Assembly: GCA_963530295.1 (NCBI GenBank)
Contig: CAUSCF010000003.1
Coordinates: 1 to 64,000 of the forward strand
Length of the DNA stretch: 64,000 nt
Reading direction: 5' to 3'
DNA from: JABCPE02 sp963530295
GTDB lineage: Bacteria > Bacteroidota > Bacteroidia > Flavobacteriales > Weeksellaceae
A model generated the notes under the pieces. That model was not told the DNA's origin. It was given only the letters and a program-made list of their open reading frames with translations, and ran no database searches. Positions 49,769 through 59,029 of the stretch are shown here, piece after piece (position 1 is the stretch's first letter; every line of letters begins with the position of its first letter). Made by a program: the position numbers and the translations under genes.

Positions 49769-50519
49769 GGATATTTTCTCTTTTATTTAATGCATAAAAT
49801 GCTCTTTTAGCCGCTTTTTCTTCTGCTTTTTTCTTTGAAGACTCAGAGGCACATCCTACTTTTTCTTCATTAAGCAAAACCGAACATCTGAAACAAATAC
49901 TCTTATTAGGCAGGAGCTCCTCAGCAGTTTCATATTGTATCTTCACTTTCTTTTTCTGTCCCCATTCCAGAAGAAGGCTCTTGTAACTTACTATTTTGTT
50001 TTCTATTCTAGTAATCTCACTTGGGTTAAGGAGCCATCTTTCGACAACGGACTGACACATTTCATAATTAGCATCCAAATATACCGCTCCCACCAAAGCT
50101 TCTAACAAATTCCCCGAGATATTTTCTCCTAAAACTTGTAATTTAGAATTCTGAATATAGCTGGTCAAACACAGCTGTTCGCCCAAACGATTAAGATTTT
50201 GTCTATTGACAATCTTGGATTTCATCTGTGTGAGATAACCTTCATTATGATTAGGATAGTTCTCATACAGATAATAAGAAATGATGCTTCCTATCATAGC
50301 GTCCCCCAAAAACTCGAGTCTCTCATAGTTCTTGGAACAGCCACCATCTTTAGAATTTTTTTTTAAGGAAAAAGCCTCTCTGTACAGCCCTACATCTTGG
50401 ATTTTAAATCCAACAAGCTTACTGATATCGGCAATAAATTTCAGATCCCTATCGGGGTATTTTGTATTTCTTCTTTTCTTTAATAGAAAGTCCGAAATAT
50501 ACCTCCTAATCTTATTCAT
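49758..50519 (-). CDS. rnc: Ribonuclease III
   Basis: Double-strand-specific endoribonuclease for rRNA and mRNA processing. The 253-residue protein has the signature YERLEFLGDAMIGSIISYYL, the second acidic site in GNLLEALVGAVYLDANYE, and a C-terminal dsRNA-binding domain (KSLLLEWGQKKKVKIQYE; SSKKKAEEKAAKRAF). Its ATG shares one base with the fabF stop (TAATG). Confidence 0.95.
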   Translation of the reverse strand: MNKIRRYISDFLLKKRRNTKYPDRDLKFIADISKLVGFKIQDVGLYREAFSLKKNSKDGGCSKNYERLEFLGDAMIGSIISYYLYENYPNHNEGYLTQMKSKIVNRQNLNRLGEQLCLTSYIQNSKLQVLGENISGNLLEALVGAVYLDANYEMCQSVVERWLLNPSEITRIENKIVSYKSLLLEWGQKKKVKIQYETAEELLPNKSICFRCSVLLNEEKVGCASESSKKKAEEKAAKRAFYALNKRENILEK

Positions 50520-51763
50520 TAGATTTTCTTAAATAGAACGCAGGCATTATGTCCTCCGAAACCGAAAGTGTTACTCATTGCCACTTTCACATCTCTCTGA
50601 ACAGCTTTATTAAATGTAAAATTAAGACGAGAGTCTATCTGTTCATCATCAGTAAAATGATTGATAGTAGGAGGCACCACACCATGAACGATGGTTCCTA
50701 ATGCTGCTATAGCTTCTATAACACCCGCTGCACCTAAAAGATGCCCAGTCATAGACTTTGTAGAGTTGATTTGAATATTATAAGCATGTTCTCCGAATAG
50801 TTTAGCGATAGCACTAGATTCTGCGACATCCCCAAGAGGTGTAGATGTACCATGCATATTGATGTGATCCACCTCATTAGGCTGAACACCAGCATCTTCT
50901 AAACAGTTTTTCATCACAAGATACGCTCCCAGTCCTTCTGGATGTGGAGCTGTCATGTGGTAAGCATCGGCACTTAGACCTGCTCCTTTTAGCTCTGCAT
51001 AGATAGTTGCCCCTCGCTTTACGGCGTGCTCATATTCTTCAAGAATAATACAACCTGCTCCTTCTCCAAGGACAAAACCATCACGATCTTTGTCAAATGG
51101 TCTAGATGCTGTTTTTGGGTCATCATTTCTTGTAGAAAGCGCCATCAAGGCATTAAAGCCTCCCACACCACTAGCTGTAACAGCAGCTTCTGACCCTCCA
51201 CAAACGATAACATCTGCTTTTCCTAACTGGATAAGCATTTTAGCATCTATCAGAGCATTGGTCGATGATGCACACGCAGAAACAGTAGTATAATTCGGCC
51301 CATGGAATCCATATTCTATAGAAATATTCCCTGGCGTGATATCAGCTATCATCTTAGGAATAAAGAACGGATTAAACCTTGGAACATCTGTATTTGCCCA
51401 GCCTAAAACTTCGGCTTCAAAAGTTCCTAATCCTCCAATTCCAGACCCCCAAACTACACCTACTCTATCCTTGTTTACCTCATCTTCTATTATTCTACTA
51501 TGTGCCACAGCTTCTTTCGCTGCAACAAGTCCCAACTGCGTATTTCTGTCCATTTTCTTCGCCTCCTTCTTATCAAAATGAGCAAGAGGGTCAAAATTTT
51601 TGACTTCACAAGCAAATTGAGTTTTAAAATTAGTAGAATCAAAAAGAGTAATAGGTGCAGCACCGCTTACGCCCTTAGTGAGATTTTCCCAATATTCTTG
51701 TGCATTACTGCCCAGTGGCGTAATGGCTCCAAAACCTGTAACTACTACTCTCTTTAATTCCAT
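50519..51763 (-). CDS. fabF: 3-oxoacyl-[acyl-carrier-protein] synthase II
   Basis: Condensing enzyme of fatty-acid elongation, 414 residues. The catalytic triad is visible: Cys in VSACASSTNAL, His in NMHGTSTPLGD and His in MTGHLLGAAGVIE. It follows acpP by 27 bases and is chained to rnc, so the lipid and RNA-processing genes share an mRNA. Confidence 0.97.
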   Translation of the reverse strand: MELKRVVVTGFGAITPLGSNAQEYWENLTKGVSGAAPITLFDSTNFKTQFACEVKNFDPLAHFDKKEAKKMDRNTQLGLVAAKEAVAHSRIIEDEVNKDRVGVVWGSGIGGLGTFEAEVLGWANTDVPRFNPFFIPKMIADITPGNISIEYGFHGPNYTTVSACASSTNALIDAKMLIQLGKADVIVCGGSEAAVTASGVGGFNALMALSTRNDDPKTASRPFDKDRDGFVLGEGAGCIILEEYEHAVKRGATIYAELKGAGLSADAYHMTAPHPEGLGAYLVMKNCLEDAGVQPNEVDHINMHGTSTPLGDVAESSAIAKLFGEHAYNIQINSTKSMTGHLLGAAGVIEAIAALGTIVHGVVPPTINHFTDDEQIDSRLNFTFNKAVQRDVKVAMSNTFGFGGHNACVLFKKI

Positions 51764-51790
51764 AATTTTTTTAGTTTTTCAGTAAAACAA

Positions 51791-52027
51791 TTATTTAATC
51801 ACTTCCTCGATGTAAGCGATTGCATGACCTACAGTCTGAATTTTTTCAGCTTGGTCATCTGGGATTTGAATGTTAAATTCTTTTTCAAATTCCATGATCA
51901 ATTCTACTGTATCCAAAGAATCAGCTCCTAAATCATTAGTGAAGCTAGCTTCTGGAGTTACTTCTGTTTCTTCAACATCAAGCTTATCAGCAATGATAGC
52001 TTTTACTCTAGATGTAATGTCTGACAT
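51791..52027 (-). CDS. acpP: Acyl carrier protein
   Basis: Small acidic carrier of fatty-acid intermediates, 78 residues. The 4'-phosphopantetheine site is Ser37 in LGADSLDTVELIMEFEKEF. It is the first gene of an operon acpP-fabF-rnc-IPExxxVDY-pyk, probably also including the bacilliredoxin gene. A good promoter lies 30 bases upstream. Confidence 0.97.
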   Translation of the reverse strand: MSDITSRVKAIIADKLDVEETEVTPEASFTNDLGADSLDTVELIMEFEKEFNIQIPDDQAEKIQTVGHAIAYIEEVIK

Positions 52028-52056
52028 AACAATATAATTTTAAATTTATTTTTGTG

Positions 52057-52085
52057 CAAATATATGAATTTTGAATACAATTCAA
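52057..52085 (-). promoter_or_regulatory. Promoter of the acpP operon (TTG-N18-TATATTTG)
   Basis: Minus-strand TTG (52085-52083), 18 bases, TATATTTG (52064-52057). The leader would be about 25 bases. Confidence 0.7.
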
Positions 52086-52131
52086 CTTTTTTATAGGTTA
52101 AAATTAAAATTATTTTTTCATTCTCGCAAAT

Positions 52132-53376
52132 CTAATACTCCATTTCTCTCAGTTTTGGCGAGGTAAACCTCACCGCCACAGCGATAAGCATAGTGATAGA
52201 TCCGCCTATAACCACAGCATTCACCGCCCCGAAAAGCCTTGCTGCCACTCCACTTTCGAACTGCCCCAACTCATTGCTGGACATCACGAACATGCTATTG
52301 ACACTCATCACTCTTCCTCTCATATGGTCAGGCGTTTTCAGCTGGACAATAGTCCCTCTAATAACTCCACTGACACCATCCAAAATACCACTCATCAACA
52401 ATGCTAAAAATGATAAAATAAAATATTCTGAAATTCCAAAGAGTAAAATGCATGCCCCAAATCCAAAAACACTGAAAAGCAGAAGCTTACCTTGATTTCT
52501 TCTCAGAGGAAAGAAAGTCAGTGTAAAAATAGAAATCCCCGCCCCGATGTCCGATGCTGCGTTCAGAAAGCCATAGCCCACCGCACCCAGCTGCAAAATA
52601 TCCTTTGCAAAAACAGGAATAAGAGCTACCGCGCCACCAAAAAGTACAGCGAACAAATCCAATGTCAAAGCGCCCACGATTTCTTTTGTTTTAAAGATAT
52701 AATGAAGTCCTTCCTTTATACTCTCGTAAACATTGACTTCTTGGTCTTTAAATTCTGAATGCTGTGGTTTTGTTTTAAAATAAAAGAAAAAAGCCACAAA
52801 CAAGGAAGAAACTATCACTACTAATGTTCCTTTGATTTGCAACAGAGAAACTAAAAATCCACACATCGCATGCCCCATGACTGATGCAGCCAAAAATGTA
52901 GTCTGATTGATCGTAATGGCTCTTGGAAGAAGTTCTTTGCTCACGATTTTAGGTATCATTGCAGGGACAATAGGCCCAAGAAAAGACCGTGCAATTCCTG
53001 TAAGAAAAACCACGAAATAGATAAAATAAGTGATTTCCTTATTACTAATCCCTAAACTCGTCTGCGACCACGCAGGGATAAGCAACGACCCAAGAAGAAT
53101 AACATAAGCAAAATTGCAGATGAGCAGAAGCCTTCTCTTTTCATTCATATCAATAAAATGCCCAGCATACAAGGCGCATCCCACCGCAGGAATCACCTCA
53201 GACAGACCAATCAGCCCGATAGAAAACGGATCGCCCGTCAGCTCATAAACCCACCAGCCCAAAAGCGTGGAGGTCATCTTAAAAGCAAGAATAATGAAAA
53301 ACCGCCCAGCAATAAGGTTTCTAAACTCCTGATTCTTCAAAGCTTTTAGGGCATCAAGTGATATTTTTAGGTTCAT
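52132..53376 (-). CDS. MFS transporter
   Basis: Major facilitator permease of 414 residues with twelve likely helices. It has the DMNEKRRLL loop after helix 2 (motif A-like) and LRRNQGKLLLF after the sixth. It resembles the MFS_3/EntS group of exporters. It starts 3 bases after the DUF5071 gene, in an operon with a GH3-type acyl-adenylating enzyme, so it may export that enzyme's product; this is inference from position. Confidence 0.88.
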   Translation of the reverse strand: MNLKISLDALKALKNQEFRNLIAGRFFIILAFKMTSTLLGWWVYELTGDPFSIGLIGLSEVIPAVGCALYAGHFIDMNEKRRLLLICNFAYVILLGSLLIPAWSQTSLGISNKEITYFIYFVVFLTGIARSFLGPIVPAMIPKIVSKELLPRAITINQTTFLAASVMGHAMCGFLVSLLQIKGTLVVIVSSLFVAFFFYFKTKPQHSEFKDQEVNVYESIKEGLHYIFKTKEIVGALTLDLFAVLFGGAVALIPVFAKDILQLGAVGYGFLNAASDIGAGISIFTLTFFPLRRNQGKLLLFSVFGFGACILLFGISEYFILSFLALLMSGILDGVSGVIRGTIVQLKTPDHMRGRVMSVNSMFVMSSNELGQFESGVAARLFGAVNAVVIGGSITMLIAVAVRFTSPKLREMEY

Positions 53377-53379
53377 TGT

Positions 53380-53760
53380 TTATTTTCTTAATGTATTTAT
53401 CAATTCTAAAATTTCCTTTTCTTCCATATTTGTCGATAAAACCTTTACCATATTATCAAAATCTTTTTTCAAGAAATCTATGTTTTCTAAACTAAGTTTA
53501 GGGCAGATATTTGTCAAAATCCAATATTTCCAAATCAAATCATCTGTTTGGAAAACTTTGGAAATTTCACTAATGAACAAATCTTGTCTTGCCACAATAA
53601 TTTCTACAATTTTAGGAAATATAGGCCAATTAGCATCTTGTGTCCAAGTTAGCAATTCACTTGTAATTTGAGACAAATCAGAATCATTTAATAATTTTAT
53701 TTTCTCTAAATTACTATCATCAAGCTTGTCTTTGGGCAATAAGATTTTTATATTTTTCAT
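53380..53760 (-). CDS. DUF5071-like protein
   Basis: Soluble protein of 126 residues, all-helical in outlook. The pattern LLPKDKLDDSN, LTWTQDANWPIFPKIVEIIV and DLIWKYWILTNICPKL fits DUF5071, a HEAT-like family of unknown role. It lies 7 bases after the GH3 gene and 3 bases before the MFS gene. Confidence 0.8.
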   Translation of the reverse strand: MKNIKILLPKDKLDDSNLEKIKLLNDSDLSQITSELLTWTQDANWPIFPKIVEIIVARQDLFISEISKVFQTDDLIWKYWILTNICPKLSLENIDFLKKDFDNMVKVLSTNMEEKEILELINTLRK

Positions 53761-53767
53761 CGTTTGA

Positions 53768-55276
53768 TTATGTCATTTCCTTAAACTTTTCCAAAACCTC
53801 TGCTATTTTTCTATCATTGGCAAGTCGTGGGATTTTATTTTGTCCGCCCAGTTTTCCTTCTGCTTTGGCGTATTCTTGAAAAGCATTTTTGGCTAAACAA
53901 CTGATTTTCAATGATTGAAGAATATTCCCTGAAATCAAATCATCATAATAAACATTTCGCTCCCTCATCTCCAAATCCAGCGTTTTCCTAAATTCTTCCA
54001 AATCCTCTGGCTGTTTCTCAAATTCTATAAACCACTCGTGATAAGGAAGTTCCTTGTTTTCAGGCGTTACCTGCGGTGCAAGGTGAAACTCGGTGATTTG
54101 CGCTGGGTGCTTTGCCACAGTGGCTTTCATAGCTTCCTCGACCTCAAAAGCAATCACATGTTCTCCAAAAGCAGAGGTAAAATGTTTCGTCCGCCCACTC
54201 ACCAAAATTCGGTGAGGATTTTTAGAAATAAAACGAACTACATCACCGATGGAATACGCCCAAAGCCCAGAATTAGTACTGATAACCAAAGCATAATCTT
54301 TATTTAGTTCAACTTCTGACAAGGTCAATCTCCTCGCATTAGGTTTCCCAAACTCTTCCAATGGAACGAATTCATAAAAAATCCCATGATTAGTCAAAAG
54401 CAAAAGTCCTTCCTGCGTGTAATCATCTTGAAAAGCGAAAAAACCCTCACTCGCTGGGAAAGTCTGGATAATATCCACCTCGCCACCTAAAAGATATTCC
54501 ATCTTTTCTCGGTAAGGTTCATAGTTCACTCCACCTGTGATGATGAGCTGAAGATTAGGGAAAATTTCCTTTATTTTTTTGCCTTTTTTATTAATTAATT
54601 TTTCAAAATACATGATGAGCCACGGCGGAATACCAGAAATCAAAGTCATGTTCTGGTTTTCAGTTTCTTCCACTATTTTATCCACCTTGGTTTCCCAGTC
54701 TTCTATGCAGTTGGTTTCATAAGAAGGCAGTCTGTTTTTTTGAAGATAATTCGGAATGTGATGCGCCACAATTCCCGAAAGTCTGCCCGTTTTGATGCCG
54801 TTGATTTCTTCCAGCTCTGGAGAACCTTGCAGGAAAATCATTTTCCCTGCCACAAAATCTGCATTGTCTTTTTGGGCAATATAATGGAATATCGCTGATT
54901 GCGCAGCGGCTATTTGGTAGGGCATTCCTTCCTTTGAAATGGGAATGTATTTTGCACCTGAGGTTGTCCCAGATGTTTTAGCGAAATATTCTGGCTGGGA
55001 AGTCCATAGAATATCTTTTTCTCCGTTTTTTATGCGCTCTATATAGGGTTTTAAATCCTCATAATCACTGATAGGAACTTTCTCCTGAAAATCCTTGACA
55101 GACTGGATTTCTCTGAAATGATGCTCTTTTCCAAAAAGCGTGTTTTCGGCTGTTTTTAATAAAGAAAACAAAAGTTTTTCTTGGTCAGTTGTCGCATTTT
55201 GTTTATAAATTTCAGCATTTTGGGTATGTTTTTTTGCCCAAAGTAAGGCAATTTTAGTTTTTAAAAAATTTATCAT
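53768..55276 (-). CDS. GH3-family acyl-adenylating amido synthetase
   Basis: The 502-residue enzyme belongs to the family first known from plant GH3 auxin-amido synthetases. ATP-binding motif: YFAKTSGTTSGAKYIPIS; further family marks are LQLIITGGVNYEPYREKM, PASEGFFAFQDD and NSGLWAYSIGDVVRF. Plant members join an acid to an amino acid through an acyl-adenylate; the role in Bacteroidota is not known. First gene of a three-gene operon. Its -7 element lies only 4 bases before the ATG. Confidence 0.92.
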   Translation of the reverse strand: MINFLKTKIALLWAKKHTQNAEIYKQNATTDQEKLLFSLLKTAENTLFGKEHHFREIQSVKDFQEKVPISDYEDLKPYIERIKNGEKDILWTSQPEYFAKTSGTTSGAKYIPISKEGMPYQIAAAQSAIFHYIAQKDNADFVAGKMIFLQGSPELEEINGIKTGRLSGIVAHHIPNYLQKNRLPSYETNCIEDWETKVDKIVEETENQNMTLISGIPPWLIMYFEKLINKKGKKIKEIFPNLQLIITGGVNYEPYREKMEYLLGGEVDIIQTFPASEGFFAFQDDYTQEGLLLLTNHGIFYEFVPLEEFGKPNARRLTLSEVELNKDYALVISTNSGLWAYSIGDVVRFISKNPHRILVSGRTKHFTSAFGEHVIAFEVEEAMKATVAKHPAQITEFHLAPQVTPENKELPYHEWFIEFEKQPEDLEEFRKTLDLEMRERNVYYDDLISGNILQSLKISCLAKNAFQEYAKAEGKLGGQNKIPRLANDRKIAEVLEKFKEMT

Positions 55277-55280
55277 AAGG

Positions 55281-55288
55281 CAAAAATA
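55281..55288 (-). promoter_or_regulatory. -7 element (TATTTTTG) of the GH3 operon, possibly leaderless
   Basis: Minus-strand TATTTTTG is followed by CCTT and then the ATG at 55276, so the mRNA should start at or next to the start codon. The nearest TTG upstream is 26 bases away, longer than usual. Confidence 0.5.
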
Positions 55289-55330
55289 AAGATTTTAATG
55301 AAAACTACTTTTTACAATGGGAAATTTAAT

Positions 55331-55338
55331 TATATTTG
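55331..55338 (+). promoter_or_regulatory. -7 element (TATATTTG) of the prolyl endopeptidase gene
   Basis: Exact consensus match, 16 bases before the ATG at 55355. It lies inside an upstream in-frame extension and so supports the downstream start. Confidence 0.6.
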
Positions 55339-55354
55339 GGAAAAATCTTTAGTT

Positions 55355-57451
55355 ATGATTAACAAAACATTATGCTGCGCAGTGGGTTTAGCTGCCATTT
55401 CATTTATGAACGCTCAACACAATTATCCTAAAACAGAAAAAATAAGCCACACCGATGAGTATTTCGGTACGAAGGTGGAAGATCCTTACCGCTGGCTGGA
55501 AGATGACATGTCCCAAAACACCAAAAACTGGGTAAAAAGCGAGGTAGATTTTACTAATAATTATTTGGCTAAAATTCCTTTCAGAAAGGACATCGCGAAA
55601 CAGCTGAAAGACATCTGGAATTATGAAAAAATTTCTGCTCCATTCAAAGAGGGAGATTACACCTATTTCTATAAAAACGATGGACTTCAGGCGCAGTATG
55701 TTCTATACAGAAAGGACAAAAACGGAAAAACAGAAGTATTCCTTGACCCTAATAAATTCTCAGCTGACGGGACTACTTCCTTGGCGGGAATCAGCTTTAA
55801 TAAAAAAGGAAACCTCGTTGCTTACAAAATCTCCGAAGGAGGCAGTGACTGGAATAAAATCATCATCCTAGATGCCATTACCAAAAAGCAAATCAATGAA
55901 ACCCTTGTAGATGTGAAATTCAGCGGAATTGCATGGCTTGGCGATGAAGGTTTCTACTATTCCAGCTACGACAGACCTGATGGAAGCGTACTTTCTGCAA
56001 AGACAGACACGCACAAAATCTATTTCCACAAACTGGGAACTAAGCAGTCCGAAGACCAGCTCATCATCGGTGGAGAGAACTTTAAGCGAAGATATCTTTC
56101 TGCCAGTGTTTCTGATGACCAGAGATTTTTAATCATTTCTGCGGCGAATGCTACGAATGGAAATGAACTTTACATCAAGGATTTAAAGAAAAAAACGGAC
56201 TTCATCCCTGTGCAGACTGGGTATGATTTTAATACAAATGTAGTTGATACCAAAGGCGATTTCATCTATGCTATCACGGACAAAAATGCTCCGAACAAAA
56301 AGATAGTGAAATTTAATATCAATAATCCTAACAACTGGACAGAAGTAGTCCCAGAAAAAGAAAATGTACTGTCCATCTCTACTGGCGGTGGATACCTGTT
56401 TGCTAAGTATATGAAAGATGCTATTTCTTTCGTGCAGCAGCTGGACTACAACGGAAAACTTATCCGCGATATCAAACTTCCTGGAGCTGGGAAAGCAGAT
56501 GGTTTCGAAGGGAAAACAGGAGAAAAAGAGCTGTATTTTTCATTTACAAATTACATCACACCCAGCACGATTTATAAATATAATTTGACTACAGGAAAAT
56601 ACCAAATTCACCAAAAACCTAAAGTGAAGTTTAATCCTGATGACTATATATCTGAACAAGTATTTTATACCTCAGCAGATGGGACTAAAATACCGATGAT
56701 GATTAACTACAAAAAAGGATTAAGAAGAGATGGTAAAAACCCTACTATTCTTTATTCTTATGGAGGGTTTAATGTAAGTCTTACGCCTTCTTTCTCGCCT
56801 GTAAATGCTATCTGGATGGAAAACGGAGGAATCTATGCCGTTCCAAACATCCGTGGTGGTGGTGAATATGGTAAAAAATGGCACGATGCAGGAACCAAAA
56901 TGCAGAAGAAAAATGTATTCAATGACTTCATCGCAGCAGGAGAATACTTGCAAAAGAACGGATATACTTCACCGAAATATATGGCGCTTTCTGGGCGTTC
57001 TAATGGCGGTCTTCTCGTAGGTGCTACGATGACTATGAGACCTGACCTTGCCAAAGTGGCTTTCCCTGGTGTGGGAGTATTGGATATGCTTCGCTATAAT
57101 AAGTTTACTGCTGGCGCTGGCTGGGCTTATGACTACGGAACGGCAGAGGACAGCAAAGAGATGTTTGAATACCTGAAATCCTACTCACCTATTCATAATG
57201 TAAAAAAAGGCGTGTGCTACCCTTCTACAATGATTATCACCAGCGACCATGATGACCGTGTAGTTCCTGCACACTCCTTTAAATTCGGAGCTGAGCTACA
57301 AGAAAAACAAAGCTGTCCGAATCCTATTCTTATCCGAATAGAAATGAATGCTGGACATGGTGCTGGGCGTTCTACAGACCAAGTTATCAATGAAAATGCT
57401 GATTTGCTAAGTTTCGGGTTCTATGAAATGGGCATCCGACAACTGAAATAA
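55355..57451 (+). CDS. Prolyl oligopeptidase (S9A), exported
   Basis: Serine peptidase that cuts after proline in short peptides. The 698-residue protein (size of the Elizabethkingia meningoseptica enzyme) has a signal peptide (about residue 21, FMNAQ), the S9A start HTDEYFGTKVEDPYRWLEDD, a seven-bladed propeller and the catalytic domain with Ser549 (GRSNGG), Asp633/634 (DHDDRV) and His668 (NAGHGAG). The ATG at 55355 gives a normal signal; an in-frame ATG at 55298 lies before the promoter element. Confidence 0.95.
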   Translation: MINKTLCCAVGLAAISFMNAQHNYPKTEKISHTDEYFGTKVEDPYRWLEDDMSQNTKNWVKSEVDFTNNYLAKIPFRKDIAKQLKDIWNYEKISAPFKEGDYTYFYKNDGLQAQYVLYRKDKNGKTEVFLDPNKFSADGTTSLAGISFNKKGNLVAYKISEGGSDWNKIIILDAITKKQINETLVDVKFSGIAWLGDEGFYYSSYDRPDGSVLSAKTDTHKIYFHKLGTKQSEDQLIIGGENFKRRYLSASVSDDQRFLIISAANATNGNELYIKDLKKKTDFIPVQTGYDFNTNVVDTKGDFIYAITDKNAPNKKIVKFNINNPNNWTEVVPEKENVLSISTGGGYLFAKYMKDAISFVQQLDYNGKLIRDIKLPGAGKADGFEGKTGEKELYFSFTNYITPSTIYKYNLTTGKYQIHQKPKVKFNPDDYISEQVFYTSADGTKIPMMINYKKGLRRDGKNPTILYSYGGFNVSLTPSFSPVNAIWMENGGIYAVPNIRGGGEYGKKWHDAGTKMQKKNVFNDFIAAGEYLQKNGYTSPKYMALSGRSNGGLLVGATMTMRPDLAKVAFPGVGVLDMLRYNKFTAGAGWAYDYGTAEDSKEMFEYLKSYSPIHNVKKGVCYPSTMIITSDHDDRVVPAHSFKFGAELQEKQSCPNPILIRIEMNAGHGAGRSTDQVINENADLLSFGFYEMGIRQLK

Positions 57452-57475
57452 AATCAGTTTTCTGCTAAATATTCT

Positions 57476-57508
57476 ATCCCGTTCATTCTGAAATGAGCGG
57501 GATTTTGT
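57476..57508 (+). terminator. Terminator of the prolyl endopeptidase gene
   Basis: Stem ATCCCG-TTCATT / AATGA-GCGGGAT with a short loop, then a T-rich tract. Confidence 0.75.
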
Positions 57509-57591
57509 TTAATTTTATATTAGAAAATACAGCTCAGTATTCAAAAACGACCACTCAGTTTATTTTTTTAGTTTTCATCAGAAATCTGTTA

Positions 57592-57599
57592 TACCTTTG
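57592..57599 (+). promoter_or_regulatory. -7 element (TACCTTTG) of the histidine kinase gene
   Basis: Match to TAnnTTTG, 21 bases before the ATG at 57621. It overlaps a TTG that could otherwise be read as an earlier start. Confidence 0.55.
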
Positions 57600-57620
57600 A
57601 ATCATCAAAAAACAAGAACT

Positions 57621-58934
57621 ATGAAAAAGTTTTTCTTCATCTGTCTTTTTATTTCCTTTGGTGTTGCTGCTTTTTTAGGAATGTTCTGGGTGCAGAATCC
57701 CACTTTGGAAAAGTTCTTTTTGGATTTCTGTATTTCTGTCCTTTACATTTATACTATCGGGTTCAGCCAGATGTTGCTCAATAATTTTCTCAGCCAAAGA
57801 TGGGATTGGATATCACAGACCTATGAGCGTGTGACTTTTGGAATTATTTTCACTATTTTGGTGAGTGTGGCGAGTGTTCTTTTGTGTAACTACATCAATT
57901 TCATTTTGATACAAAAAATGCCCGTTGAGGTTTTTTGGACAGAGAAAATGTGGTGGATTCATGTTTTTAACATCCTTATTTCTCTGGGAGTTTCTGCCTT
58001 CCTTCATGCGAGAAGCTTCATGATAGAGTGGAAAAAATCTGCAATGACGCAGGTGGTGGAGCAGAAAATCATCGCAACTTCGGCGAATGTCCGTTTTGAA
58101 AGTCTCAAAAACCAACTTGACCCGCATTTTCTTTTCAATTCTCTGAATGTCCTAAGCTCCCTAATTGATGAAAACCCGCACAAAGCGCAGGAATTCACGG
58201 CATCAATGTCCAAAATCTACCGATATATTTTGGATAAAAAAGACCAAGAATTAGTAAGTGTAGAGGAAGAATTGGACTTTGCGAAGACCTATTGTGAGAT
58301 GCTCACCGCTCGTTTTGAAGACAGCGTTTCTTTTCATTTTGAAATAGAACCAGAGGTCAAAAAAGCCTTCATCGTGCCGCTTTCGTTACAACTTCTTTTG
58401 GAAAACTGTATCAAACATAATTTCGCCACAGAACAAAAATCTCTGAAAATCAGAGTATATTCAGAAAATCAATATTTAATCGTAGAAAACAACCTCCAAC
58501 CACGAAAATCCATCCACCAGTCCTCTGGAGTTGGTTTAAATAATATTTCGGCTCGGTATAATTTAATTACAAACAAAAAAGTATTTATAGAAAAAACAGA
58601 AAATCATTTCAGTGTAAAAATCCCTATTTTATTAACTTCAAAAATTAAAATTATGCAGACAACTAACGAAAATCTCGCTTACGACAGAGCTTACAAAAGA
58701 ATGAAAGAAATCAAATCTTTCTACATGCACCTCATCACCTACTTGGTTATGAACACTTTCTTTATCTGTCTTAATCTGTATCACAATCCTAACCACCTTT
58801 GGTTCTGGTGGCCGCTTGGATGCTGGGGTTTCGGGGTGGTGATGAACGGACTGAGTGTGTTCTCTCCTTTTGGGAATTCTTGGGAAAAAAGAAAAGTTCG
58901 TGAAATCATGGAAAAGGAGGAAAAAGAAATTTAA
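57621..58934 (+). CDS. LytS-type sensor histidine kinase with C-terminal 2TM domain
   Basis: Membrane kinase of 437 residues. The N-terminal part has four likely helices (about 5-24, 32-52, 72-94 and 114-130). A His_kinase domain follows with the phospho-accepting His169 in LDPHFLFNSLNVLSSLI, an N-box near LLLENCIKHNF and a G-box SGVGLNNI. The last 95 residues form a 2TM domain (AYKRMKEIKSFYMHLITYLVMN; WFWWPLGCWGFGVVMNG), a fusion seen in Flavobacteriia. Its regulator is encoded 95 bases downstream. Confidence 0.92.
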   Translation: MKKFFFICLFISFGVAAFLGMFWVQNPTLEKFFLDFCISVLYIYTIGFSQMLLNNFLSQRWDWISQTYERVTFGIIFTILVSVASVLLCNYINFILIQKMPVEVFWTEKMWWIHVFNILISLGVSAFLHARSFMIEWKKSAMTQVVEQKIIATSANVRFESLKNQLDPHFLFNSLNVLSSLIDENPHKAQEFTASMSKIYRYILDKKDQELVSVEEELDFAKTYCEMLTARFEDSVSFHFEIEPEVKKAFIVPLSLQLLLENCIKHNFATEQKSLKIRVYSENQYLIVENNLQPRKSIHQSSGVGLNNISARYNLITNKKVFIEKTENHFSVKIPILLTSKIKIMQTTNENLAYDRAYKRMKEIKSFYMHLITYLVMNTFFICLNLYHNPNHLWFWWPLGCWGFGVVMNGLSVFSPFGNSWEKRKVREIMEKEEKEI

Positions 58935-58954
58935 TAACGATTGTTTTCCAAATG

Positions 58955-58985
58955 AATGCTTATTCGTTTCAAACGAGTGGGCATT
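58955..58985 (+). other. 15-bp hairpin between kinase and regulator genes
   Basis: AATGCTTATTCGTTT can pair along its whole length with AAACGAGTGGGCATT (G-U pairs included), leaving a single loop base. It is followed by CGTTTTAAAT. It could be a partial terminator or an attenuator that sets kinase/regulator ratio, or an mRNA-processing site. Confidence 0.5.
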
Positions 58986-59029
58986 CGTTTTAAATCTATA
59001 AGCATAAAATTAATTTTAAAAACTAAAAC

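Noticed and set aside
55298..55354. 19-residue N-terminal extension of the prolyl endopeptidase
   Set aside because: The promoter box lies inside it, and the ATG at 55355 begins a normal signal peptide.
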